Of a DNA stretch of 64,000 nt, positions 1 to 8,133 are shown piece by piece. Under the pieces are notes generated by a model. It had not been told where the DNA came from, searched no databases, and saw only the letters and a list, made by a program, of their open reading frames with translations. Each line of letters begins with the position of its first letter. Position 1 is the stretch's first letter. Source of the stretch: an uncultured Blautia sp. (GTDB lineage: Bacteria; Bacillota; Clostridia; Lachnospirales; Lachnospiraceae); the NCBI GenBank assembly GCA_900547685.1, contig URHS01000007.1:1-64000 (forward strand), read 5' to 3'. The translations under genes were made by a program, and so were the position numbers.

Positions 1-56
1 AAGAACAGGATAGAATTCTTTCGTTTTAGGTGTCTATGCTGACGGGGACGGCTCAT
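1..56 (-). CDS. Start of a gene coupled to the Cna-B adhesin (partial)
   Basis: The stop codon of the upstream adhesin overlaps an ATG in an ATGA arrangement, and an open frame continues to the window edge for 18 codons. The visible N-terminus is strongly basic (MSRPRQ...LKRK) and then turns hydrophobic, as expected before a membrane anchor or signal segment. In Tn1549-type elements the gene after a Cna-B adhesin is often a class B sortase; that identity is inferred only from position. The overlap suggests translational coupling to the adhesin. Confidence 0.5.
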   Translation of the reverse strand, partial: MSRPRQHRHLKRKNSILF

Positions 57-3000
57 AGCTCTTTGGTGTTCTCCACGGTAAACTTCACTTCGTTTGCAAT
101 CTTGTAACCATAAGGAGCTGCTTCTTCACGGAGGATATACTCACCCACCGGAATGCGGTCTATAACATGAGGCTTTCCGTCAGACTTCCATGTCTCCACA
201 ACATTACCGTCCTTGTCGATAATGGAAAGGGTTGCATCCTTTAACTCATGCTCCCCGGTAATGTCTGTTTTGGAGATTTCCAGCTTTGTAGGATAGTTCT
301 CAAATTCTGCCTCAAGTTCAATGACCTTCACATCATCTCCCCGGTAAGAAGCATCCAGTTCAAAAATATCCTCGCCAAGTACATAACCCTTCGGTGCTTC
401 GATTTCCTTCACATAATACTGACCAAGAGGAAGGTCACTTGTAAATACGCACTTTCCGTCTTTTCCGGTAATAGCCTTCTCTACAAGGGTATCCTTTGCA
501 ACAATAACCTTACCGTCTGCATTTACAATGTCCTCTGCCGCATACAGACCGAATACTGCCCCTTCAAGCTCATCTCCGGTTTCAGCATCTATCTTAATGA
601 CAGTTACCTGCACTTTCTGTCTCTCGTTGGTAATATCCATGCCTGCATAGACAACCTTTGTGTTCTGATCCACATAGGATAAATCTGCCTCTATCGGTTC
701 CTCATTCAGAACAAATCCCTCTAAGGTCTTTGTCTCCACAAGGTAATACTTGCCTAATGGCAGATTATCAATGCTTGCAATTCCCTTATCGTTGGTCACG
801 ATTTCTGTAACAAGCTCGTCCTTTTCGTAATAAATGGTATCAAGACCGTCAGGACTTACAATGTCCTCTGCTGCGTAGACCTCAAAGGTAACGCCCGCAA
901 GGGATTTCTTGAAGTAGTCAAAGATAAAGTCATACCAGTGTTCCCTGATCAGATTGATGTCGCATAAGAACTCACCGTCTTTATTGATGATAATGGTTCC
1001 TGTCGGCACTTCGTCCTCCATCACTACTGTCTGGACTTCCTCGGTATCTGCAATGGTAAACTGGATTTCTTCTGCCTGCAAATATCCGTAAGGAGCAAAT
1101 TCTTCACGGAGCGTATAAACCTCTCCTACATGGAGTCTCTTAATAACGTGTGCCTCTCCTGCAACAGATGTCCATGTGTCAATCACATTTCCCTCTGCGT
1201 CAATCACAGAAAGAGTTGCACCGGAAAGCTCCTCGCCGCTTGTAATGTCTGTCTTTGTGATTTCCACCGTTGTAGGTGTATTGATAAATTCAGACTGTAA
1301 CTTTACTACCGGAATATCCTGTCCCTGATAAGAAGCATCGTAATCCACGATTTCCTCAGAAGATACATAACCTTCCGGAGCTTTTGTCTCTTTTGCATAG
1401 TAAGAACCAAGCGGATAGTCCTTAACAAACTCTGCTTTTCCATCTGTACCGGATATTGCAAGTTCAAGCAGTGTATCTTTCTCAATGATCACTTCACCGT
1501 CTGCATTTTCAATATCCTCTGCCGCATATAAGCCAAATTCTGCCCCAGCAATGGCAAGCTCTGTTTCCTCATCCAGCTTCAAAACGGATAAGTCCACTTT
1601 CTGTCTGTCATTCTCAAATGTCATGCTTTCTTTGATGACCGGAGTTCTGTCATCCACATAGGCAAAAGTTACGGTCTGCTCCTCTTTATTCAGAACATAT
1701 CCGTAAGGAGCTTTTGTTTCCACAACCCTGTAAGTTCCAAGAGGAATGTCGGAAAGAACTGCCTTTCCGTTTTCATCTGTGACAAGAGTCGCCACCAGAT
1801 TGCCCTCGCTGTAATACTTTGTACGCTCTCCGTTTTCGTCCTTCTGGTAGTCGTTGGTATAAATGTCCTCGGCTGCATAGACTGCAAACTCTGCTCCTGC
1901 AAGGCTTCCTTCCTTATAGACAAATTCCTTTTCCCCGCTGTCCGCAAACAGACCGCCTTTGTAGGAATCCAGAACCTCGCCTTTCTTCTCAACAGTCAGC
2001 TCACCAACAGCAGGCTGATCCACATAGTCAGCGGTAATGATTGCCTCATAGGTGTCAGGATCGGTTTCATAAGCGGTATCTGTATCCACCGCAAAAGTGA
2101 TATAGTCCTCATTTACCACATATCCATCCGGTGCTGCCACTTCCTCAATGCGGTAATTACCGAGTTTCAATGTTTCCGGCAGGATTAAGTCCCCGTCCCC
2201 ATCAGTGAAGAAAGAAGTATGCTTCACTTTTGTAGGATAAGTGGTGTACTGCACAACATATTCCTTTGTGTCCAGATTGTAAATCTTAAACTCAGCATTT
2301 GGAACAAGCACCGTCTGTCCGGTCTTGCTGTCCTTTTTTACGATACGGAGCTTTGCTGTAAATTCACGGTCAATGAATACTCTCCACATCTGTGGCTCGG
2401 TAGGGTGGTTCTCTGTGATGTGAACCTCAAAAGGCTTGATTTCCTTTACATTGTGAGGTACTACCGTTTCCACAACCACATAGGTTCCGTAAGGAATAGG
2501 CTGTGTCACCAGATGCCCCTTGCTGTCCGTATAAAGGGTTGTTTCCCCGTTTGAACCAATCACAACAGGATTTGCACTGTCAAAGTCATAGCTTCCATCT
2601 TCCTTTACGGTTAATGAAGATTTGAGATAGGCGGTAAAACCTGCACCCTCTAAAAGCGGTGCTTCCGTATCCTCTCCGTTGTCAGAAACCTTAATGAGCT
2701 GGAAGGGCTGCTTATACACCTGTTCCTCGGACTTTGTACTTCTTGCCACTTCCGGTACTAAATCGCCCTCATAGTCACACACCACATCATGCTCTGCCTC
2801 GTCTAACAGATACCCTTCCGGTGCCTGAATTTCCTTCAGATAATACTTTCCAAGATAAAGGTTGTTAATCTCGGCTTCCGCATTTTCATCGGTTGTAATG
2901 GTTGCAACAAGATCGCCTGCCTTAAAGATAACTCCGGTTGCACCATCGGGATGCACGATATCCTCTCTTGCATATACTCCGTAAACTGCCCCTGTCAGGC

Positions 3001-4951
3001 TTGCATCTCCCTGTGGAACTGCTTTTCCTGTTTCCTTATCCACTTTGTAAAGATGGATTTTGGCTGTGGTATGGTCGTTTTCAAAAGTATGGGCAAAGGA
3101 TGCACTTGCCGTTGTCTCTGACAGATAATTGAAATTGAAGGAATAAATATCCTCCGAATTTCTGATATATCCGTAAGGAGCCTGAGTTTCGGAAACATAA
3201 TAACTGTTTGCAATCGGCAAATCTACGGTAAATGCTGCATTTCCGTCCTCTCCTGTTGTAATGGTCTGCAAAGCTGTACCCTTTGTTACAATCACACTGC
3301 CATCATAATTTTTAATGTCATTTCCGGCATACAGAGTGTACTTTCCTCCGTCCAGAGGATTTTCCGTATCGGCATCCTTCTTTGTCACGCTGACAGCAGC
3401 TTTCTGTCTGTTGTTGTAAATGCTAGTTGCCTCATACTGTACCTCTACGGTCTGATCCTTGTACTCAATGTTGACTGTCTGAGATGTGGTATTGATGGTA
3501 TATCCGTTAATGCTTGCGGTTTCTGTTACCACATAGGTTCCTAAATGAAGGTTGGATAACAGCACCTTTCCGTCATTTCCGGTCACAAGGTTTTCCGCAA
3601 TCAGATCACCCTTGTTATACACCTTTGTACCATCCGCCTTGTAAATATCCGCACCGGCTGTTACCTTGAAGGTCGCTCCCGGCAGCTTTCTCGTTTCGTA
3701 AGTGAAGTTGGAACCGTTCCACCCGGTCAGAACTTCTCCTTCCTTGTAAATGGTAATGGCTCCAAGCTGCTCCTTGTCTGTGGCATTGACGGTTGTTGTC
3801 TTGCCCGCCTTTACCTGCAAGGTATGAACCTTGTCACTTACCACATACTTATTCGGTGCAGTGATTTCCTTCATATAATAGGTTCCCGCTACCAATGCCC
3901 CGGACTTTGCATAACCATTCTTGTCTGTGGTAATGGTCTGCACAAGATTTTTGCAGGAGCTATCAGAATAGATTCCGTACACCGCTCCGGCTAAGTTTAC
4001 TCCACTTGCTTCATCCTTTTTGTAAAGCTCGCCATATCCGATATTCTCTGTTTTTACCTTGATGTAGGCAGGGAGCGGATCACCATGCGGAACTTCTGAC
4101 ACGAACTCCTGATCCCCGGAATTTCCGGTCAGCCAGAACACACAGCTTCCGGTCACTTCTACCTTACCGCTGTTTGAGGTAAATGTGCCTGTTGTGTCAT
4201 TTGTATTAACCTCTGACGAATAAATGGTAAGGCTGTTTCCATTCCTGCTTGTACTATATCCGCTGAGTGACAGGTCAAACTCGGACAGTACCCCGTTGCT
4301 GTCTGTCAAAGTGGTTTCAAATCTCTGGTTCGTCTCATTCCATTTCAGCTCATAGGTCGGAGCCTGACTTTTTCTGGAAGCTGCAAAGCTGGGAATGACA
4401 GCATTGATACCCGCATCAATGTTACTCTTTAAGGTCGCATAATACTGATATGACGCTGTTGGGTTTGGTGCTGTGTCACACAGTTTCTTTGCTGCGGAAT
4501 CCGCACTTGCTGTCCCGTAAATGCCTTTCTCGATAATCCACACCATCGACTGCGTTGCAATGTACTGATTGCACTGGTCATTGCTCGGTGCCGATGTACT
4601 TGTGGATGAAAAGCCATAGTACAGGCAGTATCTTAAATATAGAGCCTGCGTATCGGTAAGGCTTGTGCTGGAATTATCATAGCTGTTCATAAGCTGCCCG
4701 CCTTTGGCTGCCAGACCAAAGTTCATACAATAAGCGGAATGCCCGTCAATCATGGCATACAATACCTTTCCATGACTGTATCCTGCCTTTAACTCACTTA
4801 CCTCCCCGGAATCCTTTGTGGAAGCATACCAGAATGAGATATTTGCACTGGCACTTGCGGCAAATGCAGTTGTCCCATTGGTAAACAGAGAAGTGAATAC
4901 CGTTAAGACAGCAAGCAGACCTGCCATCCATCTTTTAAACTTCTGCTTCAT
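53..4951 (-). CDS. Secreted thioester/Cna-B repeat surface adhesin of the conjugative element
   Basis: A 1632-aa surface protein. The start was set at 4951 because AGGAGG lies 5 bases upstream and the protein then opens with a clear signal peptide (KRWMAGLLAVL..., cleavage near AFAA, residues 29-32); a longer reading frame upstream would bury this signal. Cys75 (AYCMNFG) and Gln134 (TQSMVW) match the Cys/Gln pair of bacterial thioester adhesin domains. About twelve Cna-B/SpaA-type modules follow, each ending in a YxxxE-xAPxGY-like strand such as YYLKEIQAPEGY, YRVVETKAPYGY and YILREEAAPYGY. These modules normally form Lys-Asn isopeptide bonds. No LPXTG motif, hydrophobic tail or positive tail is present: the protein stops inside its last module, so attachment is unclear. 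It is preceded by a lipoprotein gene and terminator and coupled to the next gene. Likely role: host or donor-recipient adhesion during transfer (inference). Confidence 0.88.
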   Translation of the reverse strand: MKQKFKRWMAGLLAVLTVFTSLFTNGTTAFAASASANISFWYASTKDSGEVSELKAGYSHGKVLYAMIDGHSAYCMNFGLAAKGGQLMNSYDNSSTSLTDTQALYLRYCLYYGFSSTSTSAPSNDQCNQYIATQSMVWIIEKGIYGTASADSAAKKLCDTAPNPTASYQYYATLKSNIDAGINAVIPSFAASRKSQAPTYELKWNETNQRFETTLTDSNGVLSEFDLSLSGYSTSRNGNSLTIYSSEVNTNDTTGTFTSNSGKVEVTGSCVFWLTGNSGDQEFVSEVPHGDPLPAYIKVKTENIGYGELYKKDEASGVNLAGAVYGIYSDSSCKNLVQTITTDKNGYAKSGALVAGTYYMKEITAPNKYVVSDKVHTLQVKAGKTTTVNATDKEQLGAITIYKEGEVLTGWNGSNFTYETRKLPGATFKVTAGADIYKADGTKVYNKGDLIAENLVTGNDGKVLLSNLHLGTYVVTETASINGYTINTTSQTVNIEYKDQTVEVQYEATSIYNNRQKAAVSVTKKDADTENPLDGGKYTLYAGNDIKNYDGSVIVTKGTALQTITTGEDGNAAFTVDLPIANSYYVSETQAPYGYIRNSEDIYSFNFNYLSETTASASFAHTFENDHTTAKIHLYKVDKETGKAVPQGDASLTGAVYGVYAREDIVHPDGATGVIFKAGDLVATITTDENAEAEINNLYLGKYYLKEIQAPEGYLLDEAEHDVVCDYEGDLVPEVARSTKSEEQVYKQPFQLIKVSDNGEDTEAPLLEGAGFTAYLKSSLTVKEDGSYDFDSANPVVIGSNGETTLYTDSKGHLVTQPIPYGTYVVVETVVPHNVKEIKPFEVHITENHPTEPQMWRVFIDREFTAKLRIVKKDSKTGQTVLVPNAEFKIYNLDTKEYVVQYTTYPTKVKHTSFFTDGDGDLILPETLKLGNYRIEEVAAPDGYVVNEDYITFAVDTDTAYETDPDTYEAIITADYVDQPAVGELTVEKKGEVLDSYKGGLFADSGEKEFVYKEGSLAGAEFAVYAAEDIYTNDYQKDENGERTKYYSEGNLVATLVTDENGKAVLSDIPLGTYRVVETKAPYGYVLNKEEQTVTFAYVDDRTPVIKESMTFENDRQKVDLSVLKLDEETELAIAGAEFGLYAAEDIENADGEVIIEKDTLLELAISGTDGKAEFVKDYPLGSYYAKETKAPEGYVSSEEIVDYDASYQGQDIPVVKLQSEFINTPTTVEITKTDITSGEELSGATLSVIDAEGNVIDTWTSVAGEAHVIKRLHVGEVYTLREEFAPYGYLQAEEIQFTIADTEEVQTVVMEDEVPTGTIIINKDGEFLCDINLIREHWYDFIFDYFKKSLAGVTFEVYAAEDIVSPDGLDTIYYEKDELVTEIVTNDKGIASIDNLPLGKYYLVETKTLEGFVLNEEPIEADLSYVDQNTKVVYAGMDITNERQKVQVTVIKIDAETGDELEGAVFGLYAAEDIVNADGKVIVAKDTLVEKAITGKDGKCVFTSDLPLGQYYVKEIEAPKGYVLGEDIFELDASYRGDDVKVIELEAEFENYPTKLEISKTDITGEHELKDATLSIIDKDGNVVETWKSDGKPHVIDRIPVGEYILREEAAPYGYKIANEVKFTVENTKEL

Positions 4952-4972
4952 AATGTCCTCCTGATTTTGGGC

Positions 4973-5010
4973 ATGAAAAAAGCAGGTCTTTTTCAGCCTG
5001 CTTTTTTCAT
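4973..5010 (-). terminator. Intrinsic terminator between lipoprotein and adhesin genes
   Basis: A perfect 14-bp stem (arms 4973-4986 and 4997-5010) with a 10-base loop. On the minus strand the second arm contains a run of six T. It lies between the lipoprotein stop (5028) and the adhesin ribosome site, so it probably lowers read-through into the adhesin gene. Confidence 0.75.
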
Positions 5011-5027
5011 ACTTCTTATTCTCTTTT

Positions 5028-5822
5028 TTATGCCCGGTAACAATAGAACACATAGCACTCTTTATCTCCATACATCACCGTTCCGTGGTATTCGATATAG
5101 AAATACTGCTGTGGAAGTGAGCTGTACATTCCTGCTATATTCGCTGCAATGTCATCCTCACTGTTAAATTTGACCGTACCGCTGACATCCCTTGCTTCAT
5201 TCAAATCCGTTGCCACATAAAACTCAAGGTATCCTGCCCCGTCTGTCGGATAACAGTCATTGTAATCCTCCTGCGTAATGGTTCCCTCTGCAAGCATCCA
5301 GTCAAGGTCATCGGGAATATAGATCTTCCCGGCTGCTTTCGTCTTTTCCGTTGCAAGCTGAACAACCCTCTGCGGACTGTAAGAAACCGGCTCCGGCTGT
5401 GACGGCTGCTGCGGTTCCTGTGGTGTCTGCGGTTCCTGTGGTGCCTCCGGTTCCGGCTCCGGCTTGGTATCCGGTTCGGTTGTCTGAGGTTTAGACGGTT
5501 CATTCTGTGCATTACTCTGGTTCTGTGAGTCCTGCTCTTTTTCTGTTGCAGAGGAAGTCTGTCCCTCTGAACTATTGTCTTTTTCCTTGTCATCCTCTGC
5601 CGTGGCACTTTCCTCCGGTTCCGTGGATTCCTGTGTTTCCTCCGGCTGCCCTGTCACAGTTTCCGTTTCTTTTTCCTCAGAAATATCTTCCAAAGCCTCT
5701 AAAACCGTCTGCGTTTCTGTCTCCACATTCTGTTCTTCTGTTACCTGATTTTCCTTTCCCCCGCATCCTGCAAGAAGCAGGATGGTTACGGATAAAAGGA
5801 GAAATAATCTTTGTTTCCTCAT
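5028..5822 (-). CDS. Element-encoded lipoprotein with Pro/Glu-rich linker
   Basis: A 264-aa protein of unknown exact function. The start at 5822 is chosen because it gives a lipoprotein signal peptide (MRKQRLFLLLSV... LLLAGC lipobox) and has an AGGTGG ribosome site. After the lipidated Cys comes a long acidic, Gln/Glu/Ser/Thr-rich spacer and a Pro-Glu-Gln repeat (EPEAPQEPQTPQEPQQP). The globular C-terminal part of about 100 residues includes LDWMLAEGTITQEDYNDCYP, then a beta-rich tail ending YGDKECYVFYCYRA. The layout suggests an outer-face membrane-anchored protein reaching through the wall. It sits between the small membrane ORFs and the adhesin in the conjugative operon. Confidence 0.8.
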   Translation of the reverse strand: MRKQRLFLLLSVTILLLAGCGGKENQVTEEQNVETETQTVLEALEDISEEKETETVTGQPEETQESTEPEESATAEDDKEKDNSSEGQTSSATEKEQDSQNQSNAQNEPSKPQTTEPDTKPEPEPEAPQEPQTPQEPQQPSQPEPVSYSPQRVVQLATEKTKAAGKIYIPDDLDWMLAEGTITQEDYNDCYPTDGAGYLEFYVATDLNEARDVSGTVKFNSEDDIAANIAGMYSSLPQQYFYIEYHGTVMYGDKECYVFYCYRA

Positions 5823-5933
5823 AATACCACCTGTCCTCTCTCCAACGAGGGACAGGCTTACGTTCCATAAACTGCCCTGCCGCATCTGCGGCATTACCCT
5901 CGTGGGTAAACTGTATTTATCTGTATCTGCAAT

Positions 5934-6005
5934 TTACGGAACGCCTCTGATCAGCTCTCTTAATCTGCTCCAAAGAGCTAAGGGACTGTCCCGTATTCTG
6001 TTCAT
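5934..6005 (-). CDS. 23-aa small ORF in the conjugative operon
   Basis: Translates as MNRIRDSPLALWSRL... ending RGVP. It has an AGGAGG ribosome site 5 bases before its ATG and starts 12 bases after the preceding 29-aa ORF ends. It is basic and amphipathic with no recognised family. Its support is the strong ribosome site and tight packing in a same-strand series of small genes; a micropeptide or a coupling ORF are both possible. Confidence 0.4.
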   Translation of the reverse strand: MNRIRDSPLALWSRLRELIRGVP

Positions 6006-6017
6006 TTCATCCTCCTG

Positions 6018-6107
6018 CTATTGTACCATGATTCTGTTGTAGTATGCCATCAATCTTCTCGCTCTGGCATTCTTTCTGTACGCCTGATAAAACTTATATC
6101 TGAACAT
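6018..6107 (-). CDS. 29-aa basic small ORF in the conjugative operon
   Basis: Translates as MFRYKFYQAYRKNARARR... ending NRIMVQ, rich in Arg, Lys and Tyr. A very strong GGAGGT ribosome site lies upstream. It follows the 59-aa membrane ORF by 17 bases and precedes the 23-aa ORF by 12 bases. No family is recognised. The Arg-rich pattern could bind nucleic acid or membrane; that is inference. Confidence 0.45.
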   Translation of the reverse strand: MFRYKFYQAYRKNARARRLMAYYNRIMVQ

Positions 6108-6124
6108 AACAGACACCTCCTTTC

Positions 6125-6304
6125 CTAATCACCGACAGACACACCGACCAAGGATAGTACCACTCTTGCGACCAGTGCAAGCAGGAGCAGAAACAACTTT
6201 AATCCCATGCACAACAGTTTCAATATCATAAGTACCGCATGAAGCAGCCCTTTCAGTATGGTAAGTAATACCACGCCTGTCTTTCTCAAAATCATTCCTG
6301 CCAT
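6125..6304 (-). CDS. 59-aa hydrophobic membrane peptide of the conjugative operon
   Basis: Translates from ATG 6304 as MAGMILRKTGVVLLTILKG... with almost continuous Leu/Val/Ile/Met until the C-terminal VGVSVGD. An AGGAGG site lies 8 bases upstream. The frame is the one giving a coherent hydrophobic protein; the overlapping frame of similar length has no such pattern. It probably forms one long or two short membrane segments. It follows the ParR-like gene. Function unknown; a small membrane subunit of the transfer apparatus is one possibility. Confidence 0.6.
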   Translation of the reverse strand: MAGMILRKTGVVLLTILKGLLHAVLMILKLLCMGLKLFLLLLALVARVVLSLVGVSVGD

Positions 6305-6322
6305 AAATAGTCCTCCTTTCCA

Positions 6323-6745
6323 CTAGCCCCATGATGAAGCAAGTCCCAATGTTGTTTCGTCTGCCTCTGTCTCAATTTCTCTGTCCGTCTGCTCTGCCAC
6401 TGCCCTTTCAGGTACAGTCTGCGGCATCTGAATGATCTTTCCGCCTGCGAGAGCTGTCCCCAGCGTAACAATGACTTCTCTTTGCAGCTCGTCCTTGATT
6501 TCCCTTCGTATCTGTTCCAGTTCCTCTCGCCTGACATACAGACATTCTCCCGTCTGCTCCGGCTCCTTTGTCAGCTCATTTCCTGCGAGGCGGCTGATAT
6601 AACTGTCTGCCGCATCTATCAGGAACTGGTTGACTGATTTATGAACATCGGTATTCAGTTCAGCTAAAACCGAATGTACCCGTCTGTGCTGTTCATTATC
6701 CAGATTCATTCTGAGGTTGTGATATACAATATTTCCTTTGCCCAT
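6323..6745 (-). CDS. ParR-like adaptor of the ParM system
   Basis: A 140-aa acidic protein starting 6 bases after the actin-like gene ends. The N-terminal half (VYHNLRMNLDNEQHRRVHSV, then VNQFLIDAADSYI) fits a ribbon-helix-helix DNA-binding domain as in ParR/StbB proteins. The C-terminal part (about 80-140) is Glu/Thr-rich and unstructured-looking, as in ParR tails that contact filaments. Assigned mainly by position downstream of parM plus the RHH-like start. Expected role: binds a centromere-like site on the excised circular element and links it to ParM filaments. Confidence 0.6.
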   Translation of the reverse strand: MGKGNIVYHNLRMNLDNEQHRRVHSVLAELNTDVHKSVNQFLIDAADSYISRLAGNELTKEPEQTGECLYVRREELEQIRREIKDELQREVIVTLGTALAGGKIIQMPQTVPERAVAEQTDREIETEADETTLGLASSWG

Positions 6746-6751
6746 CTACAA

Positions 6752-7684
6752 TCACCCCAATCCAAACTCTTTTTTGTGGGTGGAAAGATACAGCTTTCCA
6801 AGATATTCATATCCTTTAGCATTTGCCTTTACATCCTCGATATACTGGATATTGTTACCCTCATAGCTTCCATAACGCTTCACCACGGTTGCACCACCGC
6901 CTACAAAGACGATTTCCGTCACATCAAGGGTATATCCATGCTCTAAAAGAATGTTGTAAACCTTTTCCACATAGGCTCTGAGGGCATCCTCCACAATCGT
7001 CATGTACTTCTGTGGCAGCTTATCGTTCTTTCCGTTTCTCATGACCTCCTGTATATCTTCCCCGGAAAGTTCCCTGCCATACTGCCTCATACATTCCTCG
7101 TTGATGGTTCTCATGCACTTGATCAGTCCCTCCCGGATTGTGATGCACTCTGCTTCATTTGGAGCGGAATCTTCAATCGGCATAATGTCAATCGTCCAGC
7201 TTCCTATATCCACGACTACCACCCTTTTCGGGAGAGTCTTCATTCTGTCGGCAACTGCCGCATAGCACTGAGGAAATACCGATACCCTTGCAATGTTCAT
7301 CCGGTACTGCTCGTTGTCAAACCGGAAGGTCACTTCCTTATTTCTTGATAAGTAGTCGATGAAGTCCTGCTTTTCTGCTCCAAAACGGGTGAGCGGTAAC
7401 CCAACGGATAAAAGAACATTTGCATTTCTCATTCCCCGTCTGTTCAGCTCTTTTGCCACCGCTGCCAGCGTAAGCAGATAGAAGTTGTCATTTTCGACTT
7501 TCAAGTCCCTTACCTCTAATCTTCTGCCGCCTACCTTATAGTAGGAACCGTTGTACTCCACCACGTTGTTAAAAAACGCAGGCTCCGTTGTGATCTCCTT
7601 TACTCCGGTGGTAAATACCTGACTGACCGTTTTCATGCCGGACCAGCCGTGGTCGATTCCGATTACTTCAATATGTCTATCCAT
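6752..7684 (-). CDS. parM: ParM-like actin ATPase for element segregation
   Basis: A 310-aa actin-fold protein. Start 7684 was chosen for its AGGAGG site 9 bases upstream; a longer frame only adds a Lys/Arg tail. Visible actin signatures: phosphate-1 loop GIDHGWSGMKT near the N-terminus, phosphate-2 loop VVVDIGSWTIDIMP in the middle, and adenosine loop EIVFVGGGATVVKRYG near the C-terminus. These place it in the ParM/StbA/Alp group rather than MreB or FtsA. It lies directly upstream of the ParR-like gene and overlaps the preceding Cys-rich gene by 8 bases. Expected role: ATP-driven filaments that partition the excised, replicating form of the conjugative element. Confidence 0.85.
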   Translation of the reverse strand: MDRHIEVIGIDHGWSGMKTVSQVFTTGVKEITTEPAFFNNVVEYNGSYYKVGGRRLEVRDLKVENDNFYLLTLAAVAKELNRRGMRNANVLLSVGLPLTRFGAEKQDFIDYLSRNKEVTFRFDNEQYRMNIARVSVFPQCYAAVADRMKTLPKRVVVVDIGSWTIDIMPIEDSAPNEAECITIREGLIKCMRTINEECMRQYGRELSGEDIQEVMRNGKNDKLPQKYMTIVEDALRAYVEKVYNILLEHGYTLDVTEIVFVGGGATVVKRYGSYEGNNIQYIEDVKANAKGYEYLGKLYLSTHKKEFGLG

Positions 7685-8009
7685 CTTTCTTTTCCTCCTG
7701 TTCAAAAACAATTTCTTTCTCATGCTCCTTTTCCTCTGTTCCAAGCAGCTTTTTCATACATGGAAAACAGTATCTTTCTGACTGTCTGTACGGACACCCG
7801 ATACATTCATCTTCCTTTTTCTGCTCCACTGCTTTAGGCTGTGCGTCCTCTTTTACACATTTCTTTGCTATACACTGTCTGTTGTTTCCGTAGAAGAACC
7901 TGCACCGCATACAGCTTCTCAAATCTCTTTCTAACTTTGCCTGTACTTCAATAACATCTAAAGGCTTTGGAGATTTCTGTACCCTGACGTTAATTCCCAC
8001 TTGAGCCAC
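7677..8009 (-). CDS. Cys-rich putative zinc-binding protein
   Basis: About 107-110 residues. It has two four-cysteine clusters, C-x2-C-x9-C-x4-C (CMRCRFFYGNNRQC...) and C-x2-C-x8-C-x2-C (CIGCPYRQSERYC...), joined by a Lys/Glu linker, and ends with an acidic tail. Two zinc sites or an Fe-S site are likely. The start is uncertain: in-frame GTG codons at 8009 and 8000 are both possible, and neither has an ideal ribosome site, although GGGTGG lies 5 bases before 8000. Either start overlaps or abuts the 3' end of the 47-aa membrane ORF, so coupling is likely. No named function is claimed. Confidence 0.65.
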   Translation of the reverse strand: MAQVGINVRVQKSPKPLDVIEVQAKLERDLRSCMRCRFFYGNNRQCIAKKCVKEDAQPKAVEQKKEDECIGCPYRQSERYCFPCMKKLLGTEEKEHEKEIVFEQEEKKDG

Positions 8010-8133
8010 CCGCCTCTCTCTCGGCGGTAAGCCTCTGGATTTCCTCAAGTTTACGGTCTGCCATTCCTGCCGACCTGATCAGCGCATAAAACACTAACCC
8101 TACAAGTGCTGTCAATATCCCTATTCCTATCAT
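7990..8133 (-). CDS. 47-aa single-pass membrane peptide
   Basis: Translates as MIGIGILTALVGLVFYALI... followed by a polar, charged tail ending GGSSGN. One N-terminal membrane segment is clear. A GGAGGGG ribosome site lies 6 bases upstream. Its ATG overlaps the stop of the preceding gene as ATGA, so translation is probably coupled. Small orphan membrane peptides like this are common in transfer operons; function unknown. Confidence 0.6.
   Translation of the reverse strand: MIGIGILTALVGLVFYALIRSAGMADRKLEEIQRLTAEREAGGSSGN

Noticed and set aside
53..4951. Possible CRISPR-like repetition
   Set aside because: The repetition is at protein-module level, with diverged DNA and no regular spacers.
5201..5608. 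135-codon Arg-rich frame inside the lipoprotein gene
   Set aside because: An Arg/Gln-rich shadow of the Pro/Glu-rich linker; the lipoprotein frame has a signal peptide and ribosome site.
6129..6332. 67-codon frame overlapping the 59-aa membrane ORF
   Set aside because: It has a mixed polar composition without pattern, while the overlapping frame is a coherent hydrophobic protein with AGGAGG.
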